DNA of 64,000 nt from Thalassovita taeanensis (GTDB taxonomy: Bacteria; Pseudomonadota; Alphaproteobacteria; Rhodobacterales; Rhodobacteraceae). The first letter of the stretch is position 1. Every line of letters starts with the position of its first letter. Below, one piece after another: positions 26,173-34,115 of this stretch. Under the pieces are notes generated by a model that ran no database searches, was not told where the DNA came from, and saw only the letters and a list, made by a program, of their open reading frames with translations. The position numbers and the translations under genes are program-made. The stretch covers positions 83,565 to 147,564 of the forward strand of contig NZ_FOEP01000008.1 in assembly GCF_900110775.1 (NCBI RefSeq), written 5' to 3'.

Positions 26173-26495
26173 TCATCCTCGAGCGATAGCGGCGCATCGA
26201 GATCGACGTCAACGTCTCCGACCAGTGCTGCAAGACGGTCATGCAAAGCCCCATCGAACGCCCGAATGCGGTCCGGATGCGCTTTGATATCGGCCTCGAC
26301 AAAATCGAGAAAGGCTCCGAGCACAGGATCTTCCTCGTCGCTGCGCACGGGCTCGATATAGACCCTGCCACTCGGCTCGGTGCAGTAACGAATCTGGTCG
26401 CCCTTGCCCAGCTTGAGCTGTTTGCGCACACTCGCCGGCACGGTCGTCTGATACCGATCCGTGAGTTTCGAGACATCTTGTGCGAGGGCTGTCAT
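26169..26495 (-). CDS. prlF: PrlF-family antitoxin (AbrB-type)
   Basis: A 108-aa protein whose N-terminus LTDRYQTTVPASVRKQLKLGKGD is a swapped-hairpin AbrB DNA-binding domain, followed by SGRVYIEP and an acidic C-terminal tail that would wrap the toxin. PrlF neutralises YhaV and represses the operon. ATG 26495 has a GGAG ribosome site. A strong palindrome 42 bp upstream is the probable operator. The pair likely works as a plasmid addiction module. Confidence 0.92.
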   Translation of the reverse strand: MTALAQDVSKLTDRYQTTVPASVRKQLKLGKGDQIRYCTEPSGRVYIEPVRSDEEDPVLGAFLDFVEADIKAHPDRIRAFDGALHDRLAALVGDVDVDLDAPLSLEDE

Positions 26496-26536
26496 GGCAG
26501 TCTCCTGAAAGAATGGGGGTCTTTGCTGCTTGCGAT

Positions 26537-26558
26537 AGGTAATGCATTTGCATTGCCT
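26537..26558. promoter_or_regulatory. Palindromic operator upstream of prlF-yhaV
   Basis: A 22-bp inverted repeat with arms AGGTAATGCA and TGCATTGCCT around a TT centre and one mismatch. It lies at the expected promoter position for prlF and fits autoregulation by the AbrB-type antitoxin. Confidence 0.6.
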
Positions 26559-26620
26559 AGTCAAGATTCGACGCAGGATCTGCTGTCACCGGGCAGGTCG
26601 ATGAACCGTCCGGCGCTGAC

Positions 26621-27274
26621 TTATTCTCGCCCCGCCAGAAACTCCGCCAGCACAGGACTGGCCTCGCCTTTTGCGGAGCTGAGCAGCTCCGAGCCCGCAA
26701 GCGAGGCCTTCGACAGGCGTACGAGCCCACCGGTTTCCTCGATGCGGTAGCAGCGGCGTTTTTGCCGCCCCCGCTTGTAGTGCGTCGCGGTGACGATCTG
26801 GCATGTACTGCCATCGGTGAGCGTCACGGGCGTGGCGAGCCTGATCTTGTCGCCTTCCTCGTAGTCCGGGATCGCAGTCCAATTCCGGCAGCGCTGACGC
26901 CAGTCCTGGGCGTAGCTGTCCGGGTCTTTCAGGTCGGAGAGAAGCTCGATCAGCCCAAGCGGAGCACGAGATTCGTTCGGGCCAGCACTTTCCTCCATGT
27001 CCTTGTAGCCCCAGCAGCCGTCATCGTATCGGGTGAGGAAGACAGCCCCGAAAGTGATGGAGCCATCCGCATCGGTGACATAGGTCGTGTCTTCGACAGG
27101 GGTGCCGTCGAGATTGGTGACCTTTGCCGCCGCATACCAGGTTGAGCCGACCTTGCAGGCCTTGACCAGTTCGGTTTTGCGCGTTTCGCCCTCAAAAGTG
27201 CAGAGCCGGGTGATCTCCTCTCTCTCATCCACGTAGGTTTTAACGCGGCCGTCGGTGTAGAAAAGCCATCCCAT
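26621..27274 (-). CDS. DUF6927-like conserved plasmid protein
   Basis: A 217-aa soluble protein opening MGWLFYTDGRVKTYVDEREE and containing STWYAAAKV, GAVFLTRY and GCWGYKDMEESAGP, a pattern I associate with DUF6927. The W-G-Y-K-D-M-E-E motif is the strongest landmark. The start codon shares one base with the stop of the preceding gene (TAATG), so the two are coupled. No catalytic motif seen. Function unknown. Confidence 0.7.
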   Translation of the reverse strand: MGWLFYTDGRVKTYVDEREEITRLCTFEGETRKTELVKACKVGSTWYAAAKVTNLDGTPVEDTTYVTDADGSITFGAVFLTRYDDGCWGYKDMEESAGPNESRAPLGLIELLSDLKDPDSYAQDWRQRCRNWTAIPDYEEGDKIRLATPVTLTDGSTCQIVTATHYKRGRQKRRCYRIEETGGLVRLSKASLAGSELLSSAKGEASPVLAEFLAGRE

Positions 27275-27867
27275 TATGCCGCCCTCCGGTCATCGATTTC
27301 CATCAGGGCATCGAGCGGCACGCGGTAGGGCTGCATGGCGTCGAAATCCTCGCAATTACCGCAGTTCTGCACGATCGCGAAGGTGTCGCAGGCATCCTTG
27401 AGGATGACACGGAAGGTGCCGCCGAGGCCCGAGGGCACCTCGTAGATTCCGCCGATGAGGTAGTCCGAGGCGCGGCGCACGAAGACGCGGATGCTGTGGC
27501 CATCGGTGGCGAGCCGGATCGCACCCCGCCCCCGGTCGATGAGCACCTGCACGTCGTCCAGGATGTCGGTGTAGAACTGACCGGTCAGGTCGCGAAACGC
27601 CATGCGGCGCTGCGCCATCCAGTCGGTATCCCGGAACGGGTTCATGCCATCGGCGAAGGCGAAGGAGGGATCGGCCTGCTCGGTGGTGACGATGCGGGTG
27701 GTCGTGCCATCGATGCCGTTCGAGCGCAGATGCACCCCGTTGCCCACGATGAGGATAAGGGCGGGCCCGCCCACGGGTCCGTTCCAATTGGGCAGGAAGG
27801 TTTTGCAGGCGCGCGCATGTGCGATTTGCGCCGCAACAGCGGACGCAGAAAACTTGAGAATAGCCAT
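27274..27867 (-). CDS. Conserved hypothetical plasmid protein
   Basis: A 197-aa protein, function not recognised. It begins MAILKFSASAVAAQIAHARAC, with a hydrophobic strand GGPALILIVGNGVHLRSNG, and ends with a Cys pair in IVQNCGNCEDFDAMQPYRVPL. The CGNC could bind metal or form a disulfide. It leads the two-gene unit with the DUF6927-like gene (TAATG coupling), 72 bp after the ParB-like gene, so may be in its operon. Confidence 0.65.
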   Translation of the reverse strand: MAILKFSASAVAAQIAHARACKTFLPNWNGPVGGPALILIVGNGVHLRSNGIDGTTTRIVTTEQADPSFAFADGMNPFRDTDWMAQRRMAFRDLTGQFYTDILDDVQVLIDRGRGAIRLATDGHSIRVFVRRASDYLIGGIYEVPSGLGGTFRVILKDACDTFAIVQNCGNCEDFDAMQPYRVPLDALMEIDDRRAA

Positions 27868-27939
27868 GGGGATGTCTTTCTGTTCGGTTGGGAAGGGTCG
27901 ACCCGCGCGGGGAATGCCTCGCGCGGGGCGCGTGATGGC

Positions 27940-29922
27940 TCAGGCCGCTTGCGCGACCTCGCTGTCAGGCTCGGGGGTTTCCGCAGCGGGCTCCGCCTCG
28001 TCACAGGCGACACCGGCGGTCTGCATCATCGGCGGGCACCAGGCGGCCACGGCAGCGCGCTGCGCGTCCTTGAGCGTGGCGAAGGGTTCGGCGAAGAGCT
28101 TGTCACAAAAGGCGACGATCTCCTTCTTGCTCGACGAGGCCAACGTCACCGCCTCCTGGGCCAGACCCAGATCCTCGCCGAGGATCTTCAGAAGCCAGGC
28201 CTTCTTGAAGCGGTTGAAGAGCGCCGCGTTCGGCGTCCAATGCGCGCGAATGTCGGGCATGATCTCGATCTCGAAATCATGCATCAGGCTGTCGCGCCGA
28301 GGATCCCGCGCGAAGCAGGACTGCGTGGTGCTGGCCGTGGCATAGGCGACGAGTTTGGCCTTCTCCCCTGCCTCCAGCGCGCGAAACGCCGCGAACTGAT
28401 CGGCGGGCGGGTGGGTGTCGTCAAGCCAGGACAGATCAAGCGCATCATGTGCCGCGGCCACCTGCTCGAGCGAGGTCTCGTCGATCTCGTCCATCTTGGC
28501 ATGGCTGCGGTATTCCTTGCGGGCCTCGATCTTGATCGCCTGCGTGACACTCATGCCGCTGGCCAGAACGTCACTGACCAGCTTGAAGAGCGTCAGATCG
28601 AGCGTGGCCTCCGGATGCAGCGCCATCGCGGCCCCAAGCGCCATGGCTCGCTCGGTCTTGAGGTCCTCAGCCAGTGAGGCTGGGTAGGTGATTTCACCGG
28701 CGTCCGGGGCCTCCTCCCCCGTCGGGTCGGCCGACGAGCCGCGCGCGCCTTCCACTTTCACGGTGTCTTCCGGGCGGACGAGGCCCACATGGAGGGTCAC
28801 CTGCCCGCCCGACCACGACGCGATCACGCCAGACCGCGCCAGGTCCTCGGCGCTGTAGGCCTCCTGCAGGTCGCGAGCTTCCTCCTCCAGAGCGTCGACG
28901 CGGTCGTAAAGGGCATTGTAGGCACCGTCCTCGAGCCCCTCATCCTCCATTTCGAGCTGCAATTTCTCAAGCTCGGCGGTGATCTCATCGATGCGCTTCT
29001 GGGCAGCCTCATCCGGCTCGATCGGGCCGGGATAGACGCGGCCGTAGTCGGCCATGGTCGCGTAATCATAGCGGACCATCGCATCGGCCCAGGCAAAGCC
29101 CAGCTTTATGCGAGCCTCTTCGGCGGTGGCACCGAGCTTCTCAAGCAGGATGGTTTCGACCAGCGCCGCATCCTCAAGCACGGAATGCTCTTCCAGAAGG
29201 TCAGCCGCGACGGCACCGCCACGCGCCTCGTAGTCTTCACGCACGAAAGCCCCGATATCATCGCTGACCTGCACGCCGCGGGATTTGAGGGCCTGACGGA
29301 CCGTGTAGGCCTGCAGATAGCCGCCGTCCTTCGTGAGCGCCTCGAAGACCTCGCGCTGCGCCTCCTGGCTCGGGTGCTCGGCGAAGGCCTTCATTGTGTC
29401 GAGCGTGATCACCTTGCCCCGGGCTGCGGCGCGGATGTCGGGGTGGATCAGGCCATAGCGCAACCGGCCTTTCACGGCGGCCACCGTGGTGCCGAAGGTC
29501 TTTGCGATGGTCTCGGCCGTCTGGCCGTCAACGTCCATCATCCGGCCGAAGGCCTCGAACTCGTCGATTGCGTTCATCGGCGCCTGGGTGATGTTCTCGG
29601 CCAGCGACAGTGCCGTGGTGACGTCGCAGTCTTCCGGCACAAGGCGGCAGTCCACCTTGGTCTTCGCAGTGAACCCCTTGGTGGTCTTGTCGGCGATCAG
29701 CTCCTTCAGGGCTGCATGGCGCCGGCCACCGGCGAGGACAGCATATTTGCCGTCAAGCTTCTGGACCAAGAGCGGCTGGAGCAGGCCCAGAATAGCGATA
29801 CTGGCCTTCAGATGGGCGATGTTCTCAGGATCATAGGTTTCCGGAGAGTTGCTGCGCACATTGGCAGGATGCGGGACCAGATCGCCGATGGCGACGGTAA
29901 GGGGGGCAAAGCTTGTGGTCAT
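27940..29922 (-). CDS. ParB/Srx-domain protein, plasmid-borne
   Basis: A 660-aa protein. The N-terminus has the ParB-like region: LVPHPANVRSNSPETYDP, then ILGLLQPLLVQKLDGKY and VLAGGRRHAALKEL (the nucleotide-binding GxxRxxA-type box), followed by an HTH-like TAETIAKTFGTTVAAVKGRL. The long C-terminal part is acidic and helical and is not part of standard ParB. As repB is present as the real partition protein, this is likely the accessory ParB-like protein seen on such plasmids, perhaps with nuclease or regulatory activity. A recurrent hairpin precedes it. Confidence 0.8.
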   Translation of the reverse strand: MTTSFAPLTVAIGDLVPHPANVRSNSPETYDPENIAHLKASIAILGLLQPLLVQKLDGKYAVLAGGRRHAALKELIADKTTKGFTAKTKVDCRLVPEDCDVTTALSLAENITQAPMNAIDEFEAFGRMMDVDGQTAETIAKTFGTTVAAVKGRLRYGLIHPDIRAAARGKVITLDTMKAFAEHPSQEAQREVFEALTKDGGYLQAYTVRQALKSRGVQVSDDIGAFVREDYEARGGAVAADLLEEHSVLEDAALVETILLEKLGATAEEARIKLGFAWADAMVRYDYATMADYGRVYPGPIEPDEAAQKRIDEITAELEKLQLEMEDEGLEDGAYNALYDRVDALEEEARDLQEAYSAEDLARSGVIASWSGGQVTLHVGLVRPEDTVKVEGARGSSADPTGEEAPDAGEITYPASLAEDLKTERAMALGAAMALHPEATLDLTLFKLVSDVLASGMSVTQAIKIEARKEYRSHAKMDEIDETSLEQVAAAHDALDLSWLDDTHPPADQFAAFRALEAGEKAKLVAYATASTTQSCFARDPRRDSLMHDFEIEIMPDIRAHWTPNAALFNRFKKAWLLKILGEDLGLAQEAVTLASSSKKEIVAFCDKLFAEPFATLKDAQRAAVAAWCPPMMQTAGVACDEAEPAAETPEPDSEVAQAA

Positions 29923-30001
29923 GGGATATCCTTCCAGGTGGGTGAGGTGTGGCCCGCGCGCTTGCGCGTGACCAATCCCCGGCTTCAGGGATCACCACGA
30001 C

Positions 30002-30022
30002 AAAAGGCCCACTTTGCCTTTT
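30002..30022 (-). repeat. Recurrent intergenic hairpin, copy D
   Basis: Best copy: minus-strand stem AAAAGGC/GCCTTTT (7 bp) with loop AAAGTGG, followed by TG. It lies 79 bp before the ParB-like start and after the stop at 30076. Compensatory changes (GGC/GCC versus AGC/GCT in copy C) support a real RNA stem. Confidence 0.7.
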
Positions 30023-30075
30023 TGAGGGGCAGCGGGCCTTCATCGTCTCAGATGTCAGGGGAGGAGTCCCCTGCC

Positions 30076-30465
30076 CTACCAGTCGCGCGCCAGCATGATG
30101 GTCAGCACGCGGACGGTGGTGGCAGGATTGTCCGGGGTCTCAGCCCCGTAGCGGAAATCCGAGTCTGCTTCATAGAGATCGATTTTCCAGAACACGGTCT
30201 CGCCCCGGATCTCGACCGCGCCAAAATCGTGCCAGCCTTCAGGGTCATTCTCGGGCTCGAATGTATCGAACGCACCGGTGGCCTTCACCGCCTCGGCCAT
30301 GAAGCCGTCATCGGCTTCCATAAGCGCGCGAGTGACATGCATGCGGCCCTGAATGGGCTGCACGGGCGGCACCCCAAGGCACGCGAGCTTGCGAAACGCG
30401 TCGTTTTGCGCCGCGATCACGGTCGGATCTGGACGGTCTGGCTGGGGTTGAACGGTCATGGACAT
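30076..30465 (-). CDS. DUF3768 domain protein
   Basis: A 129-aa protein matching DUF3768: an N-terminal AAQNDAFRKL helix, then ALMEADDGFMAEAVKATGAFDTFEPEN and HDFGAVEIRGETVFWKIDLYE, ending VRVLTIMLARDW. These small proteins are widespread on alphaproteobacterial plasmids, function unknown. The gene stands alone between two hairpin copies. Confidence 0.85.
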   Translation of the reverse strand: MSMTVQPQPDRPDPTVIAAQNDAFRKLACLGVPPVQPIQGRMHVTRALMEADDGFMAEAVKATGAFDTFEPENDPEGWHDFGAVEIRGETVFWKIDLYEADSDFRYGAETPDNPATTVRVLTIMLARDW

Positions 30466-30500
30466 GGGGATCTCCTTTGAGAAGTTGAAACACCCTTCCC

Positions 30501-30518
30501 AAAGCCCGCTTTCACTTT
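30501..30518 (-). repeat. Recurrent intergenic hairpin, copy E
   Basis: Minus-strand stem AAAG/CTTT with loop TGAAAGCGGG, 36 bp before the DUF3768 start and after the stop at 30553. Confidence 0.6.
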
Positions 30519-30552
30519 TCTGCTTGGCGAAAGGATCGAAGCAGAAGGCGCC

Positions 30553-30762
30553 TTACCCGAACAGCCCTCTGGCTCTGTAGTTCGGGTTGGGGATGGTTTC
30601 GATCCAGCCGCCTTGGTGCTTGATGCTCTCGAGCGCTGCCGAGAGCGGATAAGCGCCCTCGGACGGGCTCCACCAATAGGCACCGCGCTTGAAGACGATG
30701 ATCTTGCGGCGGCCGTCGTTGAAGCAGGCCACCCGCAGCGTCTTGGGTTCCTTACGTGACAT
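30553..30762 (-). CDS. Small conserved hypothetical protein
   Basis: A 69-aa basic protein, MSRKEPKTLRVACFNDGRRK at the start, then FKRGAYWWSPSEGAYPLSAALESIKHQGGW. Not recognised by function. The aromatic YWWSP and regular hydrophobic spacing look like a folded small domain rather than chance coding. It lies 23 bp after the ArdC-like gene on the same strand and probably shares its transcript. Confidence 0.65.
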   Translation of the reverse strand: MSRKEPKTLRVACFNDGRRKIIVFKRGAYWWSPSEGAYPLSAALESIKHQGGWIETIPNPNYRARGLFG

Positions 30763-30785
30763 GCGAGTCTCCGTTCTCTGTGTGG

Positions 30786-31724
30786 TCAGGCGGCCTCGGC
30801 ACTGCGCCCTGCCCTGCCCGTCTCCGATCTGGCGATCAGATAGTCGCAGGCGCGCTGCGCATCTGCGGCGTGCTTGAAGATCGCACCCTTGTCCGACCGA
30901 AGAACGCGCAACCAGTTGTGGAGATAGGCGGCATTCATCTCGAGCGTATGCGCCGTGAAGCCAAGCGTTTGACCCAGGAACACCGAGGTCAATTCTGCGA
31001 CGATCTCTTCGCGCGCGTAAGAGGTGTTGCCGAATTTCGAGAGACCGAAATCTCGGTTCAGTCGATGCGGGGCTTTCGTGGCATGGGCCAGCTCATGGGC
31101 CCAGACCCCGTAGAAATTGCGCGGGTCCTGGAACCGCGTGATGGACGGCATGTAAACCTTGTCCACGGGCGGCAGGTAGTACGCTTCCGTTCCTGTGAAG
31201 ACGGTCGTGATGTCGATGGCATCGAAAAACGCCTGCATGTGCGGGATGGGCTCGGACGGCGGATGCTCGGGCACGGGCTCCGGGTCAGGGTAGAAGCTGT
31301 CGGGCAAGCCCTCGATCTGGCAGGCATTGAACACACGGTAGGATTTCTGGAAGCGGAAGATACGGGCTTCCTCGGAGTGATCATCCCCGTCGCTGTGATC
31401 ATGCTCATCGCCGGCGTCTCTCCGGCTTTGACCGTAGTAAACGACGACAGAGGACTTCTCGCCCTTGCGGACCTTTGCGTCCAACGCATTGGCCTGCGGC
31501 AGCGTCATCCAGAAGGGAGAGCTGTGGCCCGCCATCACGGTCCGCATCGTCAGCAGAAAGTTGTTCACCCCCTGGTAGGGTTCACCGCCCACGCGCAGGG
31601 GACGAGAGCTGCCACCTGCGGTCCAAGGCTTGCGCCACGGCAGGACGCCGCGCTCAATAATACGGATGATTTCGTTTGTGATGACCTCGGAGGCATCGAA
31701 TTTGGGCGTGCGGGATCGGGCCAT
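30786..31724 (-). CDS. ArdC-like antirestriction protein (DUF1738 plus zincin)
   Basis: A 312-aa protein. The N-terminal ssDNA-binding DUF1738/ArdC domain is seen in IIRIIERGVLPWRKPW and in the NAxxL-like region; the C-terminal zinc-metallopeptidase-like domain has WAHELAHATKAPHRLNRD, with HELAH as the metal site and a following Glu-rich helix. ArdC proteins protect incoming single-stranded plasmid DNA from restriction, and are standard on conjugative plasmids. Whether the peptidase half is active is unknown. Preceded leftward by small-gene neighbours of the same strand. Confidence 0.9.
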   Translation of the reverse strand: MARSRTPKFDASEVITNEIIRIIERGVLPWRKPWTAGGSSRPLRVGGEPYQGVNNFLLTMRTVMAGHSSPFWMTLPQANALDAKVRKGEKSSVVVYYGQSRRDAGDEHDHSDGDDHSEEARIFRFQKSYRVFNACQIEGLPDSFYPDPEPVPEHPPSEPIPHMQAFFDAIDITTVFTGTEAYYLPPVDKVYMPSITRFQDPRNFYGVWAHELAHATKAPHRLNRDFGLSKFGNTSYAREEIVAELTSVFLGQTLGFTAHTLEMNAAYLHNWLRVLRSDKGAIFKHAADAQRACDYLIARSETGRAGRSAEAA

Positions 31725-31763
31725 GGCTGGCGTCCTTTCGAGTGTTGGTGAGAAGATTGGGGC

Positions 31764-32234
31764 TCAGGTTGATTGACGGGGCCGCGGATCATTGAGGATC
31801 CTCGCGCCGAGCCCTTCGACCATGTCGATGTAGCCGATCAGTGAAACGGACCTGCCGGCATCCGAATGGTCTGGGTCGAGCGATCCGTCCCGCGCCACGC
31901 GCGGCAGGTTCGCGAAGGCGATGACATCAGTGACGGGTCGGATATCGATGAACGGGGTCCCTCGTGCGACCGCAAGAGTGGCCAAGGGAAAGCGCTCGAT
32001 TGGCGCGAAGGTTGAAACGGTGGTCCAACCGAGATGCATGAATGTCCCACCCTCTCCGCAGATCACATGCGCGTTTGGCAATAACGCCGCCTGCTTCAGA
32101 TAGCCGAGGTCACGCAGGACAGTCTCGCGCTCGAGCCGTTGTGCCTGCCCCGTCTGGCCGGTTCGGCGTAGTTCCTTGTGTCGCCACCACGAGGCAGCGG
32201 TGGCGCGTAACACGCGCAAGACACCTGTTTGCAT
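31764..32234 (-). CDS. Conserved hypothetical plasmid protein
   Basis: A 156-aa protein, not recognised. It has a basic N-terminus (VLRATAASWWRHKELRRTG) and a C-terminal half with alternating hydrophobic strands (FIDIRPVTDVIAFANLPRV, SVSLIGYIDMVEGLG). ATG 32234 is chosen because an AAGGG ribosome site precedes it; ATG 32249 is an alternative. It lies 40 bp upstream of ardC on the same strand and probably shares its transcript. Confidence 0.6.
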   Translation of the reverse strand: MQTGVLRVLRATAASWWRHKELRRTGQTGQAQRLERETVLRDLGYLKQAALLPNAHVICGEGGTFMHLGWTTVSTFAPIERFPLATLAVARGTPFIDIRPVTDVIAFANLPRVARDGSLDPDHSDAGRSVSLIGYIDMVEGLGARILNDPRPRQST

Positions 32235-32607
32235 CGGAATGCCCTTCATCAGGAAAGACAGACCGGAATCCGGCCCGGACCCATCTGAGGGACCCCAAAG
32301 GCCCTCATCCGCCAGTCACAAAACCCGAAGGACACTTTCACTTTTCTCGAGCATTGACCCTGTCCTGGCCAATTTCAGCGGGTCCTCACCACACCGCGCC
32401 ATGCCTGCGTTTTTGTCGAAGCCATTGATTTGGAACAGCAGAGGAATCTGGGGACGCAAAATCGGCAACGGGAATTGGCAAAATCTTGCACAAGGTGCTA
32501 AATTATCGTTACTTGGCAGATAGTTAGCAGATTCAGCAGATCGGCAAGATACTTTCTACAGCCCTGCCTACATCTGCGGATGCGTAACATCTTTTAATCT
32601 TACCCTC
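32235..32607. other. Non-coding region downstream of repC
   Basis: 373 bp without a gene. It contains degenerate hairpin copy F and, at about 32480-32605, an AT-rich stretch directly past the repC stop. No terminator hairpin or iteron set was found by eye. Confidence 0.4.
32321..32346 (-). repeat. Degenerate copy F of the recurrent hairpin
   Basis: Shares the CTTTCACTTTTC pyrimidine arm with copy E, but the opposite arm has diverged (GAAGGAC), so the stem is weak. It is 87 bp before the start at 32234, the same position class as the other copies. Confidence 0.35.
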
Positions 32608-33888
32608 TTACGCCGCTTGCCCGCTGAGCCTGCCATAAAAGCTACGCTCAAGATGCAACTCCCCTGCCCCGGCTTTCTCGACCATGCCGCGCAGATATCC
32701 GCCTGGTGAGGCAACCTCGCCCGCGCTGTGCTTCTCGAACACAAGTGCAAACGCAGCCGTGGCCACCTGAGTGCCCATTCGGTCCTGAGCCACGTTCCAA
32801 GCATGCTCCGAAATCCCGATCATCGGCCTGAGTTGCCCGGCAACCCGATGCAGATCGCCCCAATCCTTCAGGAATCCGCCCATGTTACGCGCCCAGGACG
32901 CGAACTCTGGACAGGCCTGCATGATTGTTGGCAGGTCAAGCGCGGTTCGCTTCTTGCGCACCTCTGCAACCCAGTCTTCCAGTTCCCCATCAACCCGCTC
33001 CTCGGGTCGTGCATTGGGCACGACATCCGCCGCTTCCTCTTTTTCAGAGGAATTACTAATTACAGGAATAAGTTGATTTGTAATTAGTATATGAGGTTCA
33101 GAAATGACCTCCCTGGGGTTCATTTCTTGAGTCTTCTTTATAGCTTGGGCGTCATTTTTGTCGGTGTTTTCCACAGGGTTTATCGCACCAGTCGCCTTGA
33201 GATAGGCCGCCTCGACTCGTTCCTGAAGTTCCTTGAACCACGCCAGTAGTCGCTCCAGTTGTTCAGAGGCGTGATGGCGGCGCGGAAGTCGGTCCAGAAG
33301 CTCCTCGAAGAGACCCGTGAATTGCGTCCAGGGCCCGCGCAACGCGCCGCTTACCGCCGCCTCGATCCGCGCGCGGATCATCCGGCGCGCAACCGTGATC
33401 TGACGCTTCAAGCGCTGGCAGAGCTCGCGCTCGGCCTGCAACTCGGCCTGCAGCTCTTCAAACTCCTCGACTCGAGCCGAAAGCGGCGACAGATCGAAGC
33501 CGTAGGCCTCGACGATACGCCCCTCAGCGTCTCTGCGGCCCCACCGTTTGCCATTCGGGCTATCCTGGAAAGAGATCACACCGTTCTCTGCCAGACGCCG
33601 CGCATGACGCTTGAGTGCCGACAGAGAGAAGCCGGTCTGTTCCATCAGATAGGCGTTAGAGGCCCAGACGATCGGGCGCTGCCCCTCCTCCCAGTCCTGG
33701 GCCTGTGTGAAGGCCCCCAGTGTATCGAGGAGCATCATGTCGCCGGCCTTCAGACCGATATGCGCTCCAACGCGCTTGAGCGCGACAAATGCCCGCGTCT
33801 TGGGTACTGCTACCCTTTCACCGGCTTGGGCAAGCTGCTCAGCAACCCCAAGACCCGGTGTCGGCTTGCGCCAACCTGTATGTTTCAT
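32608..33888 (-). CDS. repC: Replication initiator RepC
   Basis: A 426-aa RepC protein: the N-terminal winged-helix part has ERVAVPKTRAFVALKRVG and ASNAYLMEQTGFSLSALKRHARRLAENGVI, followed by ISFQDSPNGKRWGRRD. The C-terminal part contains QACPEFASWARNMGGFLKDWGDL and ends GGYLRGMVEKAGAGEL, as in repABC plasmids. RepC starts replication, and the origin is usually inside this gene. The central part (about 225-300) is more variable. It is last in the repA-repB-repC order, separated from repB by the ctRNA locus. Confidence 0.96.
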   Translation of the reverse strand: MKHTGWRKPTPGLGVAEQLAQAGERVAVPKTRAFVALKRVGAHIGLKAGDMMLLDTLGAFTQAQDWEEGQRPIVWASNAYLMEQTGFSLSALKRHARRLAENGVISFQDSPNGKRWGRRDAEGRIVEAYGFDLSPLSARVEEFEELQAELQAERELCQRLKRQITVARRMIRARIEAAVSGALRGPWTQFTGLFEELLDRLPRRHHASEQLERLLAWFKELQERVEAAYLKATGAINPVENTDKNDAQAIKKTQEMNPREVISEPHILITNQLIPVISNSSEKEEAADVVPNARPEERVDGELEDWVAEVRKKRTALDLPTIMQACPEFASWARNMGGFLKDWGDLHRVAGQLRPMIGISEHAWNVAQDRMGTQVATAAFALVFEKHSAGEVASPGGYLRGMVEKAGAGELHLERSFYGRLSGQAA

Positions 33889-33952
33889 GCCTGTATCTCA
33901 CCTCCGGTTGTGTGGAGGCAAAAGAAAGCCGTTCGCTCAGAAGCGTTCGTCG

Positions 33953-33981
33953 TTGACAGTGAATCCTGTGAGACTTATCTT
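33953..33981 (+). promoter_or_regulatory. Promoter of the repABC counter-transcribed RNA
   Basis: A perfect TTGACA -35 (33953-33958) and a TATCTT -10 (33976-33981) with a 17-bp spacer, pointing opposite to repC in the repB-repC gap. This is where repABC plasmids carry the ctRNA promoter. Confidence 0.75.
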
Positions 33982-33987
33982 GAAGGT

Positions 33988-34040
33988 GACCAAACCATTA
34001 AGATCAGCTCTCAGGCCACACCGCTTGGGGGCTTTTCTTT
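33988..34040 (+). ncRNA. Counter-transcribed antisense RNA (inc-alpha) of repABC
   Basis: Predicted RNA of roughly 50-55 nt from the promoter above to a terminator hairpin: stem AGCTCTCAGG (34006-34015) with CTTGGGGGCT (34024-34033), several G-U pairs, then a TTTTCTTTT tail. In repABC plasmids such an RNA pairs with the repB-repC leader, limits RepC synthesis and defines incompatibility. Position, direction and length all fit; the exact 5-prime end is an estimate. Confidence 0.75.
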
Positions 34041-34115
34041 TGCCGTTAATTCACTTGTCGTTCCTTTTTTGCTCCTTGCCTCATCGTTCCGAAGAACATC
34101 TCACCAACGCTGTCT

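Noticed and set aside
27496..30480. Long plus-strand open frames (393 and 563 aa) opposite the ParB-like gene
   Set aside because: They mirror the codon pattern of the real minus-strand genes and have no motif.
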